A stretch of DNA of 64,000 nt from Cellulosimicrobium funkei. Lineage in GTDB: Bacteria > Actinomycetota > Actinomycetes > Actinomycetales > Cellulomonadaceae. The position numbers were made by a program, and so were the translations under genes. This document shows, in pieces, positions 9,139-17,722 of the stretch. Position 1 is the stretch's first letter; every line of letters starts with the position of its first letter. Below the pieces are notes generated by a model. The model saw only the letters and a list, made by a program, of their open reading frames with translations, did no database searches and had not been told where the DNA came from. Where the stretch lies: assembly GCF_001019615.1 (NCBI RefSeq), contig NZ_JNBQ01000001.1:496001-560000 (forward strand). The letters run 5' to 3'.

Positions 9139-9202
9139 CCGCCGACCATGGGTCGACGATCGTCTGGCGCCGGACATGGTCGACGACACCCATGGTCGGC
9201 GG
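9139..9202. repeat. 64-bp intergenic palindrome (CCATGGTCGG type)
   Basis: Perfect 15-bp arms CCGCCGACCATGGGT (9139-9153) and ACCCATGGTCGGCGG (9188-9202) flank a centre containing a third CATGGTCG. It fills the divergent gap between the SHOCT gene and the MmcQ/YjbR gene. I see no second copy in this window. Confidence 0.65.
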
Positions 9203-9258
9203 TCGATGGCCGCGTGCTCGGCCTCGAGCACCGTCACGATGCGTGGCAGGGTGGCGGC

Positions 9259-9783
9259 ATGACGACGCTCGCCCAGGTCCGCGCGGCCGCGCTCGCCCTG
9301 CCCGAGGTGGCAGAGGGGGACGCGGCCGCCGGGACCGTGTCCTTCGTGGTGCGCGGGCGACGGTTCGCGGCGGCGACGCGGGACGCCGTCGTGCAGCTCC
9401 GCCTCGCGGACGACGACGTCGCGCGCGTGCTCGCCGAGCACCTCACCGCGCGCAGGTGGACGCGCGGCGACCATCTGCTCGGCGCGAGCGTGCCGCTCGC
9501 CGACCTCGACGGTCAGCAGGCCAACCACTGGGTGCGGCGCGCATGGTTCGCCCGTGCGCCGCAACGGCTCGGGGCTGCTCTCGTCGCCGCGGATTCCGCG
9601 GAGCCGGGGTCCGTCGGCGACCTCCCCGCTGCCATCGGCCGCCCGGCGACGCGTGCGCTCGCCGGTGCGGGCATCGTCTCGTTGTCCGACGTCGCGCCGC
9701 TCAGTGATCGGGAGCTGCTCGCCCTGCACGGGGTCGGGCCACGTGCCGTACGGATCCTGCGCGAGGTGCTCGCGGCGCGCTGA
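9259..9783 (+). CDS. MmcQ/YjbR-type protein fused to a helix-hairpin-helix domain
   Basis: 174 residues from ATG 9259, the first ATG giving the family N-terminus MTTLAQVRAAALALPEVAEGD. Residues 1-110 match the MmcQ/YjbR (cyanophage MotA-like) double-wing fold seen in many actinobacterial genes: 'LALPEVAEGD', a central VRGRRFAA strand and RRWTRGDHLLGASVPL. Residues 117-174 are a separate helix-hairpin-helix segment, 'AIGRPATRALAGAGI..LSDVA', then LLALHGVGPRAVRILREVL, like the C-terminal HhH of RNA polymerase alpha. A nucleic-acid-binding role is inferred from both halves; no enzymatic motif is visible. It is divergent from the SHOCT gene across a 64-bp palindrome. Confidence 0.75.
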   Translation: MTTLAQVRAAALALPEVAEGDAAAGTVSFVVRGRRFAAATRDAVVQLRLADDDVARVLAEHLTARRWTRGDHLLGASVPLADLDGQQANHWVRRAWFARAPQRLGAALVAADSAEPGSVGDLPAAIGRPATRALAGAGIVSLSDVAPLSDRELLALHGVGPRAVRILREVLAAR

Positions 9784-9842
9784 CCGGCCGTGGTGCCTGC
9801 GGGAGGGCTCGCGCGTCGCCCTCGGCTGTCCGAGCGCGGGTC

Positions 9843-11063
9843 TCAGCGAGCGATCGTCACGGTGATGCTTGCCTCGCGGGCTGTCGCGAGCAGCGCGTCG
9901 ACGCCGAACGCCTGGACCGGGCCGAGCGCTCCGGTGCCGCGGGCATCTCCCAGTGCGGCGTGGGCGGCGCCCCACGCGAGGAAGTGCGCAGTGAGGTCGT
10001 AGGCGTCGGGTCCGTCGAGCCGGGCGCGGCGCAGGACGTCCCCGGACACGCTGCGCGCGACCGCGAGGACGTGGGTGCGTGACGCCGCCCGGGCGGCCGC
10101 GTCCGGGCCGCCGCTCGAGCCGGCGCGCGACCGTGCGAACCGGCGCAGCGCGCCGCCCAGCCCGGGGACGCGCAGAGCGCCGGTCGCGATCGCGGTCGCC
10201 ACGGGCGCGAACCGCACCGCGGGGCTGGTCACGCCCAGCGCGACCTCGACGTCGCGCAGACCAGGCGCGAGAGGCGGCAGCGTGAACGGCTCGGTGCCGC
10301 CGGCCGTGATGCCCCGCACGCGGCGCCCCGCGCCGAGGTCGAACGCGACGACGCGAGCCGCGACGCGCTCGGCCCGCAGGTGTCCGTCGCGCCAGGCGTA
10401 CGAGGGTTCCAGCACGGTCTCGAGCGCGCTCGCGCGGGTCCCGCCGCTCACGCCGCCGCCGGTGGGGAAGTAGCCGATCTCCAGGCGCGCGGCGTCCGCT
10501 CCCTCGTCCTGGAGCGCGAGCGCGCCGGCGAGGTTGCCCGGCACCCAGTCGTGGCCGAACGCCGTGAGCAGCGCCGCGCCCGTGCGCCCGGCGCGCGGGC
10601 CGAGCTCGTCGAACACGCGCCGGATGAACGCCGGCTCGCCCGTCGAGTCGAGGTAGACGGCGCGCGCGTCGATCGCGGCCTCGACCGCCGGGCCGCCGTG
10701 CCGGACGAACGGGCCCACCGTCGAGACGAGCACGTCGCCCGACTCGATCAGCGCCCGCACGGTCCGCGGGTCGTCGACGTCCGCGACCGCGGTCTCGAGC
10801 GGCGGTGGGGCGGGGGAGTCCGACGTCGGACGCCCGGCACCGGGGGTGCCCGTGGGCTCGGCGCGGTGGCGGGGTGCCGCCGACGGTGCGCTCGCGGAAA
10901 GGTCGGCGGCGAGCGCGTCCAGGCGGTCCTGGGACCGCCCCGCGAGGACCGGCCGTGCTCCACGCGCCACGAGCTCGTGCGCGACGAGCGTGCCCGTGTA
11001 GCCCGTCGCGCCGAGGAGCACGATGCGGCCCGTCGACGTCGGGGAGGTCGGGGCGTCGGTCAT
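9843..11063 (-). CDS. Saccharopine dehydrogenase-like / trans-acting enoyl reductase family protein
   Basis: 406 residues from ATG 11063, preceded by GAGAGG about 8 nt upstream. The N-terminus carries a Rossmann GxTGYTGxxV motif (IVLLGATGYTGTLVAHEL) followed by the R/D pattern of saccharopine dehydrogenase-like proteins. The central 'DVLVSTVGPFVRHGGPAVEAA' and YLDSTGEPAFIRRVFDE motifs are typical of the trans-acting enoyl reductase branch. An insertion of about 30 Pro/Ser-rich residues (about 75-100) sits in the NAD-binding half. I infer a soluble NAD(P)-dependent reductase acting on a lipid or ketide; the substrate is unknown. The gene is single and convergent with the MmcQ/YjbR gene. Confidence 0.8.
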   Translation of the reverse strand: MTDAPTSPTSTGRIVLLGATGYTGTLVAHELVARGARPVLAGRSQDRLDALAADLSASAPSAAPRHRAEPTGTPGAGRPTSDSPAPPPLETAVADVDDPRTVRALIESGDVLVSTVGPFVRHGGPAVEAAIDARAVYLDSTGEPAFIRRVFDELGPRAGRTGAALLTAFGHDWVPGNLAGALALQDEGADAARLEIGYFPTGGGVSGGTRASALETVLEPSYAWRDGHLRAERVAARVVAFDLGAGRRVRGITAGGTEPFTLPPLAPGLRDVEVALGVTSPAVRFAPVATAIATGALRVPGLGGALRRFARSRAGSSGGPDAAARAASRTHVLAVARSVSGDVLRRARLDGPDAYDLTAHFLAWGAAHAALGDARGTGALGPVQAFGVDALLATAREASITVTIAR

Positions 11064-11187
11064 GGGGTCGCCTCTCGCCGGAACCAGGGATCTCGCGAGA
11101 CTACGGAGCGTTGCCGGGGCTCGCGCGTCGGCGGTGGTGCCGCTCCCTGCCCGTGCTCGGCGGCGGGTGGCGTGGTGTCCTGGCGGT

Positions 11188-11445
11188 ATGGACTCGGAGC
11201 CCGACGGCGGACAGCCACCCGCGGGCGGGCTGCCCGAGGGCGGCGAGGCGCCCCAGGGTGACGGGCGGTCAGACGGCGGTGGGGCGTCCGACGGCGGTGG
11301 GCGGCGCGACGGCGGTGGACCGTCCGGCGGCGGCGGACAGGCCGACGGGCCTCGGCCAGGGCTGGTGGGCGTGCTGTGGTGCGTCGTCGTGATCGTGGTG
11401 GTGTTCGTGATCGGTGTGGCGATGGGCATGCTCGACGGCCGTTGA
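11188..11445 (+). CDS. Small Gly/Pro-rich single-pass membrane protein
   Basis: 85 residues. The first 55 are Gly/Asp/Pro-rich with repeats of the form 'SDGGGASDGGGRRDGGGP', and one hydrophobic helix follows (VGVLWCVVVIVVVFVIGVAMG, about 60-80) with a short tail. The layout (soluble Gly/Pro-rich head, C-terminal membrane anchor) resembles DUF6480-type actinobacterial small proteins, but this is a weak match. ATG 11188 has no obvious Shine-Dalgarno sequence. The gene is divergent from the reductase gene at 11063. Confidence 0.55.
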   Translation: MDSEPDGGQPPAGGLPEGGEAPQGDGRSDGGGASDGGGRRDGGGPSGGGGQADGPRPGLVGVLWCVVVIVVVFVIGVAMGMLDGR

Positions 11446-11489
11446 CCACGCTCGCAGGGGCATGTGCATGAAATGAGCGATCGAGGGTA

Positions 11490-11519
11490 TTGCGCATGTG
11501 CAGTTACTGCGCATAGTCT
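11490..11519 (+). promoter_or_regulatory. Promoter for the small HTH gene, with TGCGCA repeats
   Basis: TTGCGC (11490-11495) and TAGTCT (11514-11519) are spaced by 18 bp, and TAGTCT ends 7 nt before ATG 11527, which suggests a leaderless message. TGCGCA occurs on both sides of the spacer (from 11491 and from 11508), each its own palindrome, and could be a regulator site. The surrounding 60 bp are unusually AT-rich for this genome. Confidence 0.5.
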
Positions 11520-11526
11520 TTGGCGT

Positions 11527-11913
11527 ATGACCTCCGACCCGCAGCGACCCTCGCGACCCCGCCTGGACGCGGCGCGCACAGCGCTCGACGAGGCGGCCGC
11601 CGCTGAGCCGGGCACCGCCGTCGAGCCGCTCGCCCGCGCCCGGGCCCTGCTCGACGTCGCGCTCGACGAGGCGATGGCCGAGGCGCTGCTCGCCGGGTCG
11701 TCCATGCGGTCCGTCGCCGAGGCGGCGGGCGTCGCCCCGAACACCGTGCCTCCGCGTCTCGCGCGGACCCCGGCGCTCGCGGGCTACTCCAGCCCCGACG
11801 GACGCGTCTCGGCCGAGGGCGTGACGCGCGCCCGCTACGACCGCGAGCGGGGCACCCCGCCGCCCGAGCCGACGACCGCCGTCGAACCGCTGAGGTTCCG
11901 CCGCCGCACCTGA
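11527..11913 (+). CDS. Small helix-turn-helix protein of unknown role
   Basis: 128 residues. ATG 11527 is chosen over an in-frame upstream ATG (11464) because the predicted -10 box ends 7 nt before it. Helical residues 15-70 contain an HTH-like stretch, 'ALLAGSSMRSVAEAAGVAPNTVPPRL', resembling the helix-turn-helix of small actinobacterial regulators that scan DNA with AEAAGVAPNTV. The C-terminal half (YSSPDGRVSAEGVTRARYDRERG) is basic. A DNA-binding role is inferred from this motif only. It is followed 43 bp later by the vWA gene on the same strand. Confidence 0.6.
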   Translation: MTSDPQRPSRPRLDAARTALDEAAAAEPGTAVEPLARARALLDVALDEAMAEALLAGSSMRSVAEAAGVAPNTVPPRLARTPALAGYSSPDGRVSAEGVTRARYDRERGTPPPEPTTAVEPLRFRRRT

Positions 11914-11956
11914 CCTGCCACGCCGTCCGTCCAGCAGCACGACGAAGGGAACCGCC

Positions 11957-12700
11957 ATGCCTGACCAGACCCTCACGCACCTCGCCATGCTGCTCGACCG
12001 GTCCGGGTCCATGCAGACCATCAAGCAGGCCACCGAGCAGGGCTTCGACCTGTTCCTCGCCGAGCAGCGCGACGCGCCCGGCCGGTGCACGGTCACCCTC
12101 GCGCAGTTCGACAACGAGTACGAGGAGGTCTACACCGACCTCGACGTGCGCGAGGTCCCGCCGCTCGACCTGCGACCGCGCGGCATGACGGCGCTGCTCG
12201 ACTCGATCGGGCGACTCGTCCAGACCACCGCGCTGCGCATCGCCCAGCTCCCCGAGGACCAGCGGCCCGGCGCCGTGATCGTCGGGATCATGACCGACGG
12301 CCTCGAGAACGCCTCCAAGGAGTACACGCACGCCGCGATCAAGGCGCTCGTCACCGAGCGCGAGGAGCAGTTCGGCTGGACGTTCCTCTACATGGGCGCC
12401 AACCAGGACGCGATCGAGGTCGGCGCGTCGCTCGGCGTGAAGCGCGAGCGGTCGCTCACGTACGACACGGCCAACGTCGACCAGGCGTACGCCGCGACGT
12501 CGCGCAGCATGGCCGGGATGCGCACGGCCATGGCCGCGGGCGCGCCGCCCGCTGCGGCGCGCGACCAGCACGCCGTGTACACGGAGGCGGACCGAGCCGC
12601 GGCTGGTGGCTCAGAGCCGCGCCCTCGACCCAGCACGCAGTCTCGGGGTGCAGGTGGTCCCGCGGTCGAGGCATCCGGCGCTCACCAGGCCCGGCCGTAG
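11957..12700 (+). CDS. von Willebrand factor A domain protein (cytoplasmic)
   Basis: 247 residues from ATG 11957, with GAAGGGA about 8 nt upstream. There is no signal peptide. The MIDAS motif DRSGSM lies at residues 14-19, the T-loop region follows (RPRGMTALLDSIGRLV), and a MTDGLENAS segment resembles the distal MIDAS strand. VWA domains of this kind bind a divalent metal and often work with AAA+ ATPases or in stress-related complexes; no ATPase partner is nearby. The last 40 residues are low-complexity (RPRPSTQSRGAGG) and may be a non-conserved extension. The upstream HTH gene could share its transcript. Confidence 0.8.
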   Translation: MPDQTLTHLAMLLDRSGSMQTIKQATEQGFDLFLAEQRDAPGRCTVTLAQFDNEYEEVYTDLDVREVPPLDLRPRGMTALLDSIGRLVQTTALRIAQLPEDQRPGAVIVGIMTDGLENASKEYTHAAIKALVTEREEQFGWTFLYMGANQDAIEVGASLGVKRERSLTYDTANVDQAYAATSRSMAGMRTAMAAGAPPAAARDQHAVYTEADRAAAGGSEPRPRPSTQSRGAGGPAVEASGAHQARP

Positions 12701-12732
12701 TCCGAGTACCGCTGCGGACTGCGCCGGGCGCG

Positions 12733-13620
12733 CTACGCGCGGCCGAAGTGCTCGAAGCGCCAGGCGAGCAGCTCCCGGTCGGGGCGGTCCGAGCGTCGGC
12801 GCGGGACGCTGAGCTGCCGGCCGTGCATCTCCTGGAGGCCGTGCTTGAGCATCGGGCCGTCGATCTCCTCCAGGAGCTTCATCGCGATGCGGACCTCGTA
12901 GTCCGGGGTGACGCCCAGCATGTTCTGGTCGTACGCGGCGTGGTGGATCTTGCACAGCGCCAGACCGTTGTTCACGGTCGGCACCCCGCGCTCGTCGCTG
13001 TCCGGGACGATGTGCGCGGCGTCGAGGAGAGCGCCGTGCTTGAGCTCGCAGATCGCGCACCGCGTCTCGTACGCGACGAGGACGCGCGTCCGGAACGCCG
13101 GCTGGTGCAGTCGTTGCTTGGCGAGCCGCCGTGCGTACTCGCGCTGCGGTGTCGTGAGATGAGCCGGGTCGGGGATGAACCGGAACGCCTCGTCGAGCGC
13201 GATGAGGAACTGACCGTTCTCCGGCTCGTCGTCCACGACGAACACCGGGGCGACGGGTGTGTAGATGTTCGGGACCTCTTTGCGGAAGAGGATGAGCGGC
13301 ATCCCGCTCGTCATCGCCTCGCGCAGCTTCCGGTTGTCCCCACTCCAGGGGTCGCCGGAGCGGTACGCGTAGTGGAGGAGCCCGTCCTCGGACTCGGTGT
13401 CGTCGTAGGGTCCGCTCGCTGAGGTCACGATGGAGAGCGTCGACGAGAAGGGTCGAGGGTTGCGGATCCCGCGGGAGTAGTCGATGACCGGGAGCTTCTG
13501 GCCGTCGATGTGGAAGTCGAGCAGCTGGTCTCGATGGAGGAAACCACCGTTAGCCTCAGCCTGGTCCTGCACCCACTGGATGATGCGCACGCGGAGCGCG
13601 GCTTCGACGGCGGAGTCCAT
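12733..13620 (-). CDS. HNH endonuclease, COG3440-type predicted restriction enzyme
   Basis: 295 residues. The C-terminal third has a complete HNH/McrA-like core: CAIC, LLDAAHIVPDSDERG, NNGLALCKIHHAAYD. The Cys pairs bind zinc, and the His/Asn residues form the beta-beta-alpha-metal site. The N-terminal half (VIDYSRGIRNPRPFSSTLS, GLLHYAYRSGD, DNRKLREAMTSGMPLILF) resembles the target-recognition domain of COG3440 predicted restriction endonucleases, an SRA-like fold that reads modified DNA. I infer a solitary, possibly modification-dependent nuclease; no methyltransferase is adjacent. It is convergent with the vWA gene, with 32 bp between stops. Confidence 0.8.
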   Translation of the reverse strand: MDSAVEAALRVRIIQWVQDQAEANGGFLHRDQLLDFHIDGQKLPVIDYSRGIRNPRPFSSTLSIVTSASGPYDDTESEDGLLHYAYRSGDPWSGDNRKLREAMTSGMPLILFRKEVPNIYTPVAPVFVVDDEPENGQFLIALDEAFRFIPDPAHLTTPQREYARRLAKQRLHQPAFRTRVLVAYETRCAICELKHGALLDAAHIVPDSDERGVPTVNNGLALCKIHHAAYDQNMLGVTPDYEVRIAMKLLEEIDGPMLKHGLQEMHGRQLSVPRRRSDRPDRELLAWRFEHFGRA

Positions 13621-13661
13621 GCGCGGAGCTCACCAGATGTGGGGCTCTCGTTCAAGCGTCG

Positions 13662-14990
13662 TCACCGAACGCCTGCAACCGTGGCAGTTTCCGGTGGCCG
13701 CCAGCCGAGCACGCCGCGCAGCGCCCACGAGCCGAGCGCGGCGCTCCATGGCCCGGCGAGGCGAGCGCCGAGGTCGCGGGCCGTCGTCGCGACGGGTGAG
13801 ACGACGCGCGACATCCCGGCCATCTGCTCCGACATCCGCATCACCTTCACGACACGCGGCCGCCGCTCGTCCGACCACCGGCGCAAGAGCTCCGGCACGG
13901 CCGCGACGTTCGTACCGCCCGTGCGCACGCCGAGCACGACGGCGTCCTCGAGCGCCTGGCACCCGCCCTGCCCGACGTTCGGCAGCATCGCGTGCGCCGC
14001 GTCTCCGACGAGCGCGACGCGTCCGGTCACGAGCGACACCGGCGGAGCAGGGAGCTGCCGCAGCTCGTGACGCAGCACGCGGCCGGGGTCGACGGACGCG
14101 AGCAGTTCGGGGATCGGCGCGTGCCAGTCGGCGAGCCGCTCGCGCAGCTCGTCGAACGACGCGGGCACGCCGGCGGCGTCGGCGACGGCCACGTAGGAGT
14201 ACACGCGGCCGTCGGCGAGCGGCACGATCCCGACGACGATCCCACGCCCCCAGGTCTCGCCCCCGACGGGACCGTCGGGCTCGCCGGGCGGCGCCTCCGC
14301 GACGAGCCGCCACGCGGTCGAGCGGCCCGAGACAGGCCCGGGCGCGTCCGGCCACCAGCGTTGCCGGGTGGGCGAGTCGATGCCGTCCGCCGCGACGACG
14401 AGCGCGGCCTCGATCTCCTCGCCGTTCCCGGACGCGTCGCCTACCACGCCTTCTCCGGCGGCCGGACGGTCGCCGTCGGACGGCTCCTCGGCGTCCGCTC
14501 CCGACCCGCGACCGTGCGCTGGGGTCCGCGGCCCGCTGGCCTCGGGCCCGCCGCCGGTGCGCACCCGCACGCGCGCGGGCCGCCCCGCGTCGCCGGGGTC
14601 CACGACGGCGGTGTCGACGCCGAGCCGGAGCGCGCCGTCGGGCAGGGCGCCGGCGAGCATGCCGACGAGCTGCGCGCGGTGGAGCACGAGGGTCTGGTCA
14701 CCGAACCGCTCGCTCGCGGCGGCCGCGTTCCCGCGCACGAGCCAGCGGCCGTCGGGGCGGCGCAGGCCGACCTCCCCCTGGAGCGCCGAGAGGTCGCGCA
14801 GCCGGTCGCCGAGCCCGAGTGCGCCGAGCGCACGCACCGCGTTGGGAGCGACGGCGATCCCCGCGCCGACCGGTTCGAGCGACGGCGCGCGTTCCAGCAC
14901 CGTGACGTCCCACCCGGCCCGCGCGAGCGCGACGCCCGACGCGAGCCCTCCGATCCCGCCGCCCACGACGACGGCCCGCGCCGTCCTCAT
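13662..14990 (-). CDS. FAD-dependent monooxygenase (PHBH/UbiH fold)
   Basis: 442 residues from ATG 14990. It carries an N-terminal dinucleotide-binding motif (VVVGGGIGGLASGVALA), the VVAADGIDSPTR 'DG' motif, and VALVGDAAHAMLPNVGQGG, the 'GD' motif contacting the FAD ribityl chain. These define single-component group A flavin monooxygenases, which use NAD(P)H and oxygen to hydroxylate aromatic or related substrates. Between about residues 145 and 190 there is a Gly/Glu-rich insertion (GSGADAEEPSDGDRPAAGEG) not expected in the family, probably a surface loop. The substrate is not predictable, and no catabolic genes are adjacent. The gene is divergent from the GH43 gene. Confidence 0.85.
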   Translation of the reverse strand: MRTARAVVVGGGIGGLASGVALARAGWDVTVLERAPSLEPVGAGIAVAPNAVRALGALGLGDRLRDLSALQGEVGLRRPDGRWLVRGNAAAASERFGDQTLVLHRAQLVGMLAGALPDGALRLGVDTAVVDPGDAGRPARVRVRTGGGPEASGPRTPAHGRGSGADAEEPSDGDRPAAGEGVVGDASGNGEEIEAALVVAADGIDSPTRQRWWPDAPGPVSGRSTAWRLVAEAPPGEPDGPVGGETWGRGIVVGIVPLADGRVYSYVAVADAAGVPASFDELRERLADWHAPIPELLASVDPGRVLRHELRQLPAPPVSLVTGRVALVGDAAHAMLPNVGQGGCQALEDAVVLGVRTGGTNVAAVPELLRRWSDERRPRVVKVMRMSEQMAGMSRVVSPVATTARDLGARLAGPWSAALGSWALRGVLGWRPPETATVAGVR

Positions 14991-15167
14991 CGCACGTCCC
15001 CGATCACGGTCGTGACGCTACGGCAGCGCCGCGGTCTCCGCGTCCCCCGAGCGGGGGATCGCCCCGCGGTCTGCCGCCGACCCGGCGCCGTCAGCCTCCC
15101 GCCGCACGGCCTTCCACCGCACGACCTCGCGCACGAGCACCGAGATGTTGAGTATTGCGGGAAGTTG

Positions 15168-15196
15168 TTGACTTGTGTGGATCGGCCCGGGACACT
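15168..15196 (+). promoter_or_regulatory. Possible promoter of the GH43 gene
   Basis: TTGACT (15168-15173) is followed after 17 bp by GACACT (15191-15196). The hexamers lie in a short AT-rich island (about 15145-15180) within GC-rich DNA, 62 nt upstream of ATG 15258. The -10 is a weak match, so this is a candidate only. Confidence 0.4.
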
Positions 15197-15257
15197 CGAA
15201 ACCCCGAGGTCGACGCCGTCCCGGGTTCTTGCCCCCTCACCGTCGAGAGGACACCCC

Positions 15258-17435
15258 ATGAAGTTCCCCCTGTCCCGCGCGCGCTCGCGTGCCACCGCTG
15301 TCACGAGTGCGCTGGTCGCGCTCGGGCTGGCGGTGTCGGGCGCGGCCGCCGCCACGGCGGCGCCGGCCCCGGCGAGCGTTCCGGCTGCGGCAACCGCCGT
15401 GGCCGAGCCGACGATCTCCCCGGTCGTCGACGCCAACTTCCCCGACCCCGACATCCTGCTCGTCGACGGCGTCTACTACGCCTACGCGACGAACCATCAG
15501 GGCCAGAACGTGCAGCACCGCACGTCGACGGACCTGGTCACGTGGAGCGCGCCCGCCGACGTCGCGCCCGACCTCGGCGCCTGGGTCAGCGAGTCGTGCA
15601 CGTTCGCGCCGGGCGGTGCGACCGACCGCTGCGTGTGGGCCCCGGAGGTCTCGGCGGTCGAGGGCGGCTACGCCCTGTACTACACGGCGCGTGACGCGAC
15701 GTCGCCGCGGCAGTGCCTCGGCGTCGCGCTGTCCGACACGCCGGACGGCCCGTTCGTCCCGGTCGGCGACGACCCGATCGTCTGCCCCAACGGCGAGGCC
15801 GGCACGGAGGACCTGGGTGGCGCCATCGACGCCGCGACGTTCGTTGACGGTGACCAGCTGTACCTGCTGTGGAAGGCCGACGGGAACTGCTGCACGGGCA
15901 AGACGGCGATCATCTTCGCCCAGCCGCTCTCGCCCGACGGCGCGACGCTCACCGGCCCGCCCGTCGAGCTCATCCGCGTGGACAAGGCCTACGAGGGCCG
16001 CGTGGTCGAGGGCCCGACGCTCCTCGAGCGCGACGGCACGTACTACCTCTTCTACTCGGCGAACGACTTCGGCGGGGGCGGCTACCGCACCTCGTACGCC
16101 ACGGCGTCGAGCCTGGCCGGCCCGTGGACCAAGGCCACGACCGAGCTGCTCACGAGCGACCGCTTCCAGGGCGACGTGCGCGGCCCGGGCGGGCAGGACA
16201 TCGTCACCGCGCCGGACGGCTCCGACGCGATCGTCTTCCACGGCTGGAACGAGGCCTTCACCTACCGCGCGATGTACGTCGCGGACCTCGAGTGGACCGC
16301 CGACGGCGTCCCGTTCGTCCCGCAGGCGTCCGACCGTTACCAGGCCGAGGACGGCGTCGTCACGAACGCGCGCGTCGTGGCCGACGGCGGGGCGTCGGGC
16401 GGCGCGAAGGTCGGCGGCCTGGACTTCGCGGACTCGTCCGTGACGGTCGAGGTGCACGCCGACGAGGCCGGCCCGGCCCTGCTGGGCATCCGGTTCGCCA
16501 ACGGGTCGTTCGACGGCTCGACGCGCGTGCCGTCGACCGGGACGCTGGCGGTCAACGGCGAGGTCGCGAAGACCGTCGTCTTCCCGCACACCACGTGGGG
16601 CAACTGGCAGACGTCCGAGCACCTCGTCGACCTCGTCGCCGGGACCAACACCATCACGCTGACCCGTGCGACGTTCTACACCGAGCTCGACGCGTTCGAC
16701 GTCTACCCGGCGACGCGCGACCCGCGCCCGTCGGCCCCGCCCGTCATCCCGTCCGACGCGACGCGGTACGAGTTCGAGGACGGCGTCATCACGCGCGGCT
16801 CGGTCGGGAGCGCGTCGGGTGCGTCGGGCGGCCAGAAGGTCGGCGGGCTCGACTTCCTCGACAGCTCCGTCGCGCTCCAGGTGCACGCCGACGAGGCGGG
16901 CCCGTACACGCTCGGGGTCCGGTTCGCGAACGGCTCCGAGCGGGGCGGCTACACGCTCGCCTCGACCAGCACGGTCACGGTGAACGGCGCCGACGCGGGC
17001 GTCGTCACGTTCCCGCACACCACGTGGGGCAACTGGCAGTCGGTCACCCACGAGGTCGAGCTCCAGCAGGGCTGGAACACCGTCGCCCTGACCAAGCTCA
17101 CCTGGTACACCGAGCTCGACGCGCTCGACGTCTTCCCGGCCGAGGTGCCGCCCGTCGACCCGCAGGTCACCGTCACCGCGCAGCCCCGCTGCCTCGGCGG
17201 CACCCCGTACCTCGCCGTCCGTGCGACGAACGACGGCGACGAGACCGTCGCGATCGCCCTGCGGACCGTGCACGGCGAGCGGTCGTTCGCCCAGGTCGAC
17301 CCGGGCAAGAACGCCTACCAGTCGTTCAAGGCCCGTGGCGCCCTCGACGCCGGTGAGGCGCTCGTCGTCGTCACGGACGTCTCGGGCGCGACGACGGAGG
17401 TGACGGCCGCGTACGACGCGCTCACCTGCGCGTAG
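15258..17435 (+). CDS. Secreted GH43-family glycosidase with two CBM35/CBM6-like domains
   Basis: 725 residues from ATG 15258, with GAGAGGA upstream and a signal peptide over about residues 1-37. The five-bladed propeller catalytic domain (about 50-350) shows the GH43 residues: D63 or D65 in NFPDPDIL (base region), an Asp in GGAIDAATF (pKa modulator), E251 in VVEGPTLL (acid), and CVWAPEV. Two near-identical carbohydrate-binding modules follow (about 355-490 and 497-635; each with 'VGGLDF.DSSV..-VHADEAGP' and 'FPHTTWGNWQ'). The last 90 residues are a Cys-containing module also found on the phosphatase at 31583 and the peptidase at 40719. Likely substrates are arabinan or xylan side chains, by inference. 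Confidence 0.85.
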   Translation: MKFPLSRARSRATAVTSALVALGLAVSGAAAATAAPAPASVPAAATAVAEPTISPVVDANFPDPDILLVDGVYYAYATNHQGQNVQHRTSTDLVTWSAPADVAPDLGAWVSESCTFAPGGATDRCVWAPEVSAVEGGYALYYTARDATSPRQCLGVALSDTPDGPFVPVGDDPIVCPNGEAGTEDLGGAIDAATFVDGDQLYLLWKADGNCCTGKTAIIFAQPLSPDGATLTGPPVELIRVDKAYEGRVVEGPTLLERDGTYYLFYSANDFGGGGYRTSYATASSLAGPWTKATTELLTSDRFQGDVRGPGGQDIVTAPDGSDAIVFHGWNEAFTYRAMYVADLEWTADGVPFVPQASDRYQAEDGVVTNARVVADGGASGGAKVGGLDFADSSVTVEVHADEAGPALLGIRFANGSFDGSTRVPSTGTLAVNGEVAKTVVFPHTTWGNWQTSEHLVDLVAGTNTITLTRATFYTELDAFDVYPATRDPRPSAPPVIPSDATRYEFEDGVITRGSVGSASGASGGQKVGGLDFLDSSVALQVHADEAGPYTLGVRFANGSERGGYTLASTSTVTVNGADAGVVTFPHTTWGNWQSVTHEVELQQGWNTVALTKLTWYTELDALDVFPAEVPPVDPQVTVTAQPRCLGGTPYLAVRATNDGDETVAIALRTVHGERSFAQVDPGKNAYQSFKARGALDAGEALVVVTDVSGATTEVTAAYDALTCA

Positions 17436-17445
17436 CGCACCCCAG

Positions 17446-17492
17446 CGACGCCCGCGGTACCGCTCGGCCGACGAGTGGCGCCGCGGGCGTCG
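17446..17492 (+). terminator. Hairpin terminator after the GH43 gene
   Basis: A perfect 12-bp outer stem (17446-17457 with 17481-17492) continues inward through about ten more pairs with one mismatch, starting 10 nt after the stop codon. It separates GH43 from the transporter operon. Confidence 0.75.
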
Positions 17493-17722
17493 TCGTGCCG
17501 CGAGGCCGTCAGGGCTCAGGGTGTCCGGCACGTTGCCGCTCCACAGGCCCAGGTGGCACTCCGGGCACGACGCGGTGAACGTTGCCCGAAGCCTCTTTCT
17601 GCACTCGGACATTCGGGGATCAAACCGGCGTGGCCGCTTCCTATGCTCGCCGTGGCCGCCCACCCGCAGGACGGGTGCCGCGCCGGCCGTGACCACCTCC
17701 CTCGTCCGAGCGGATCTGTCCT

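Noticed and set aside
17642-17647. TATGCT as a promoter -10 for the importer operon
   Set aside because: No reasonable -35 at a 16-18 bp spacing was found, so it was not listed as a feature.
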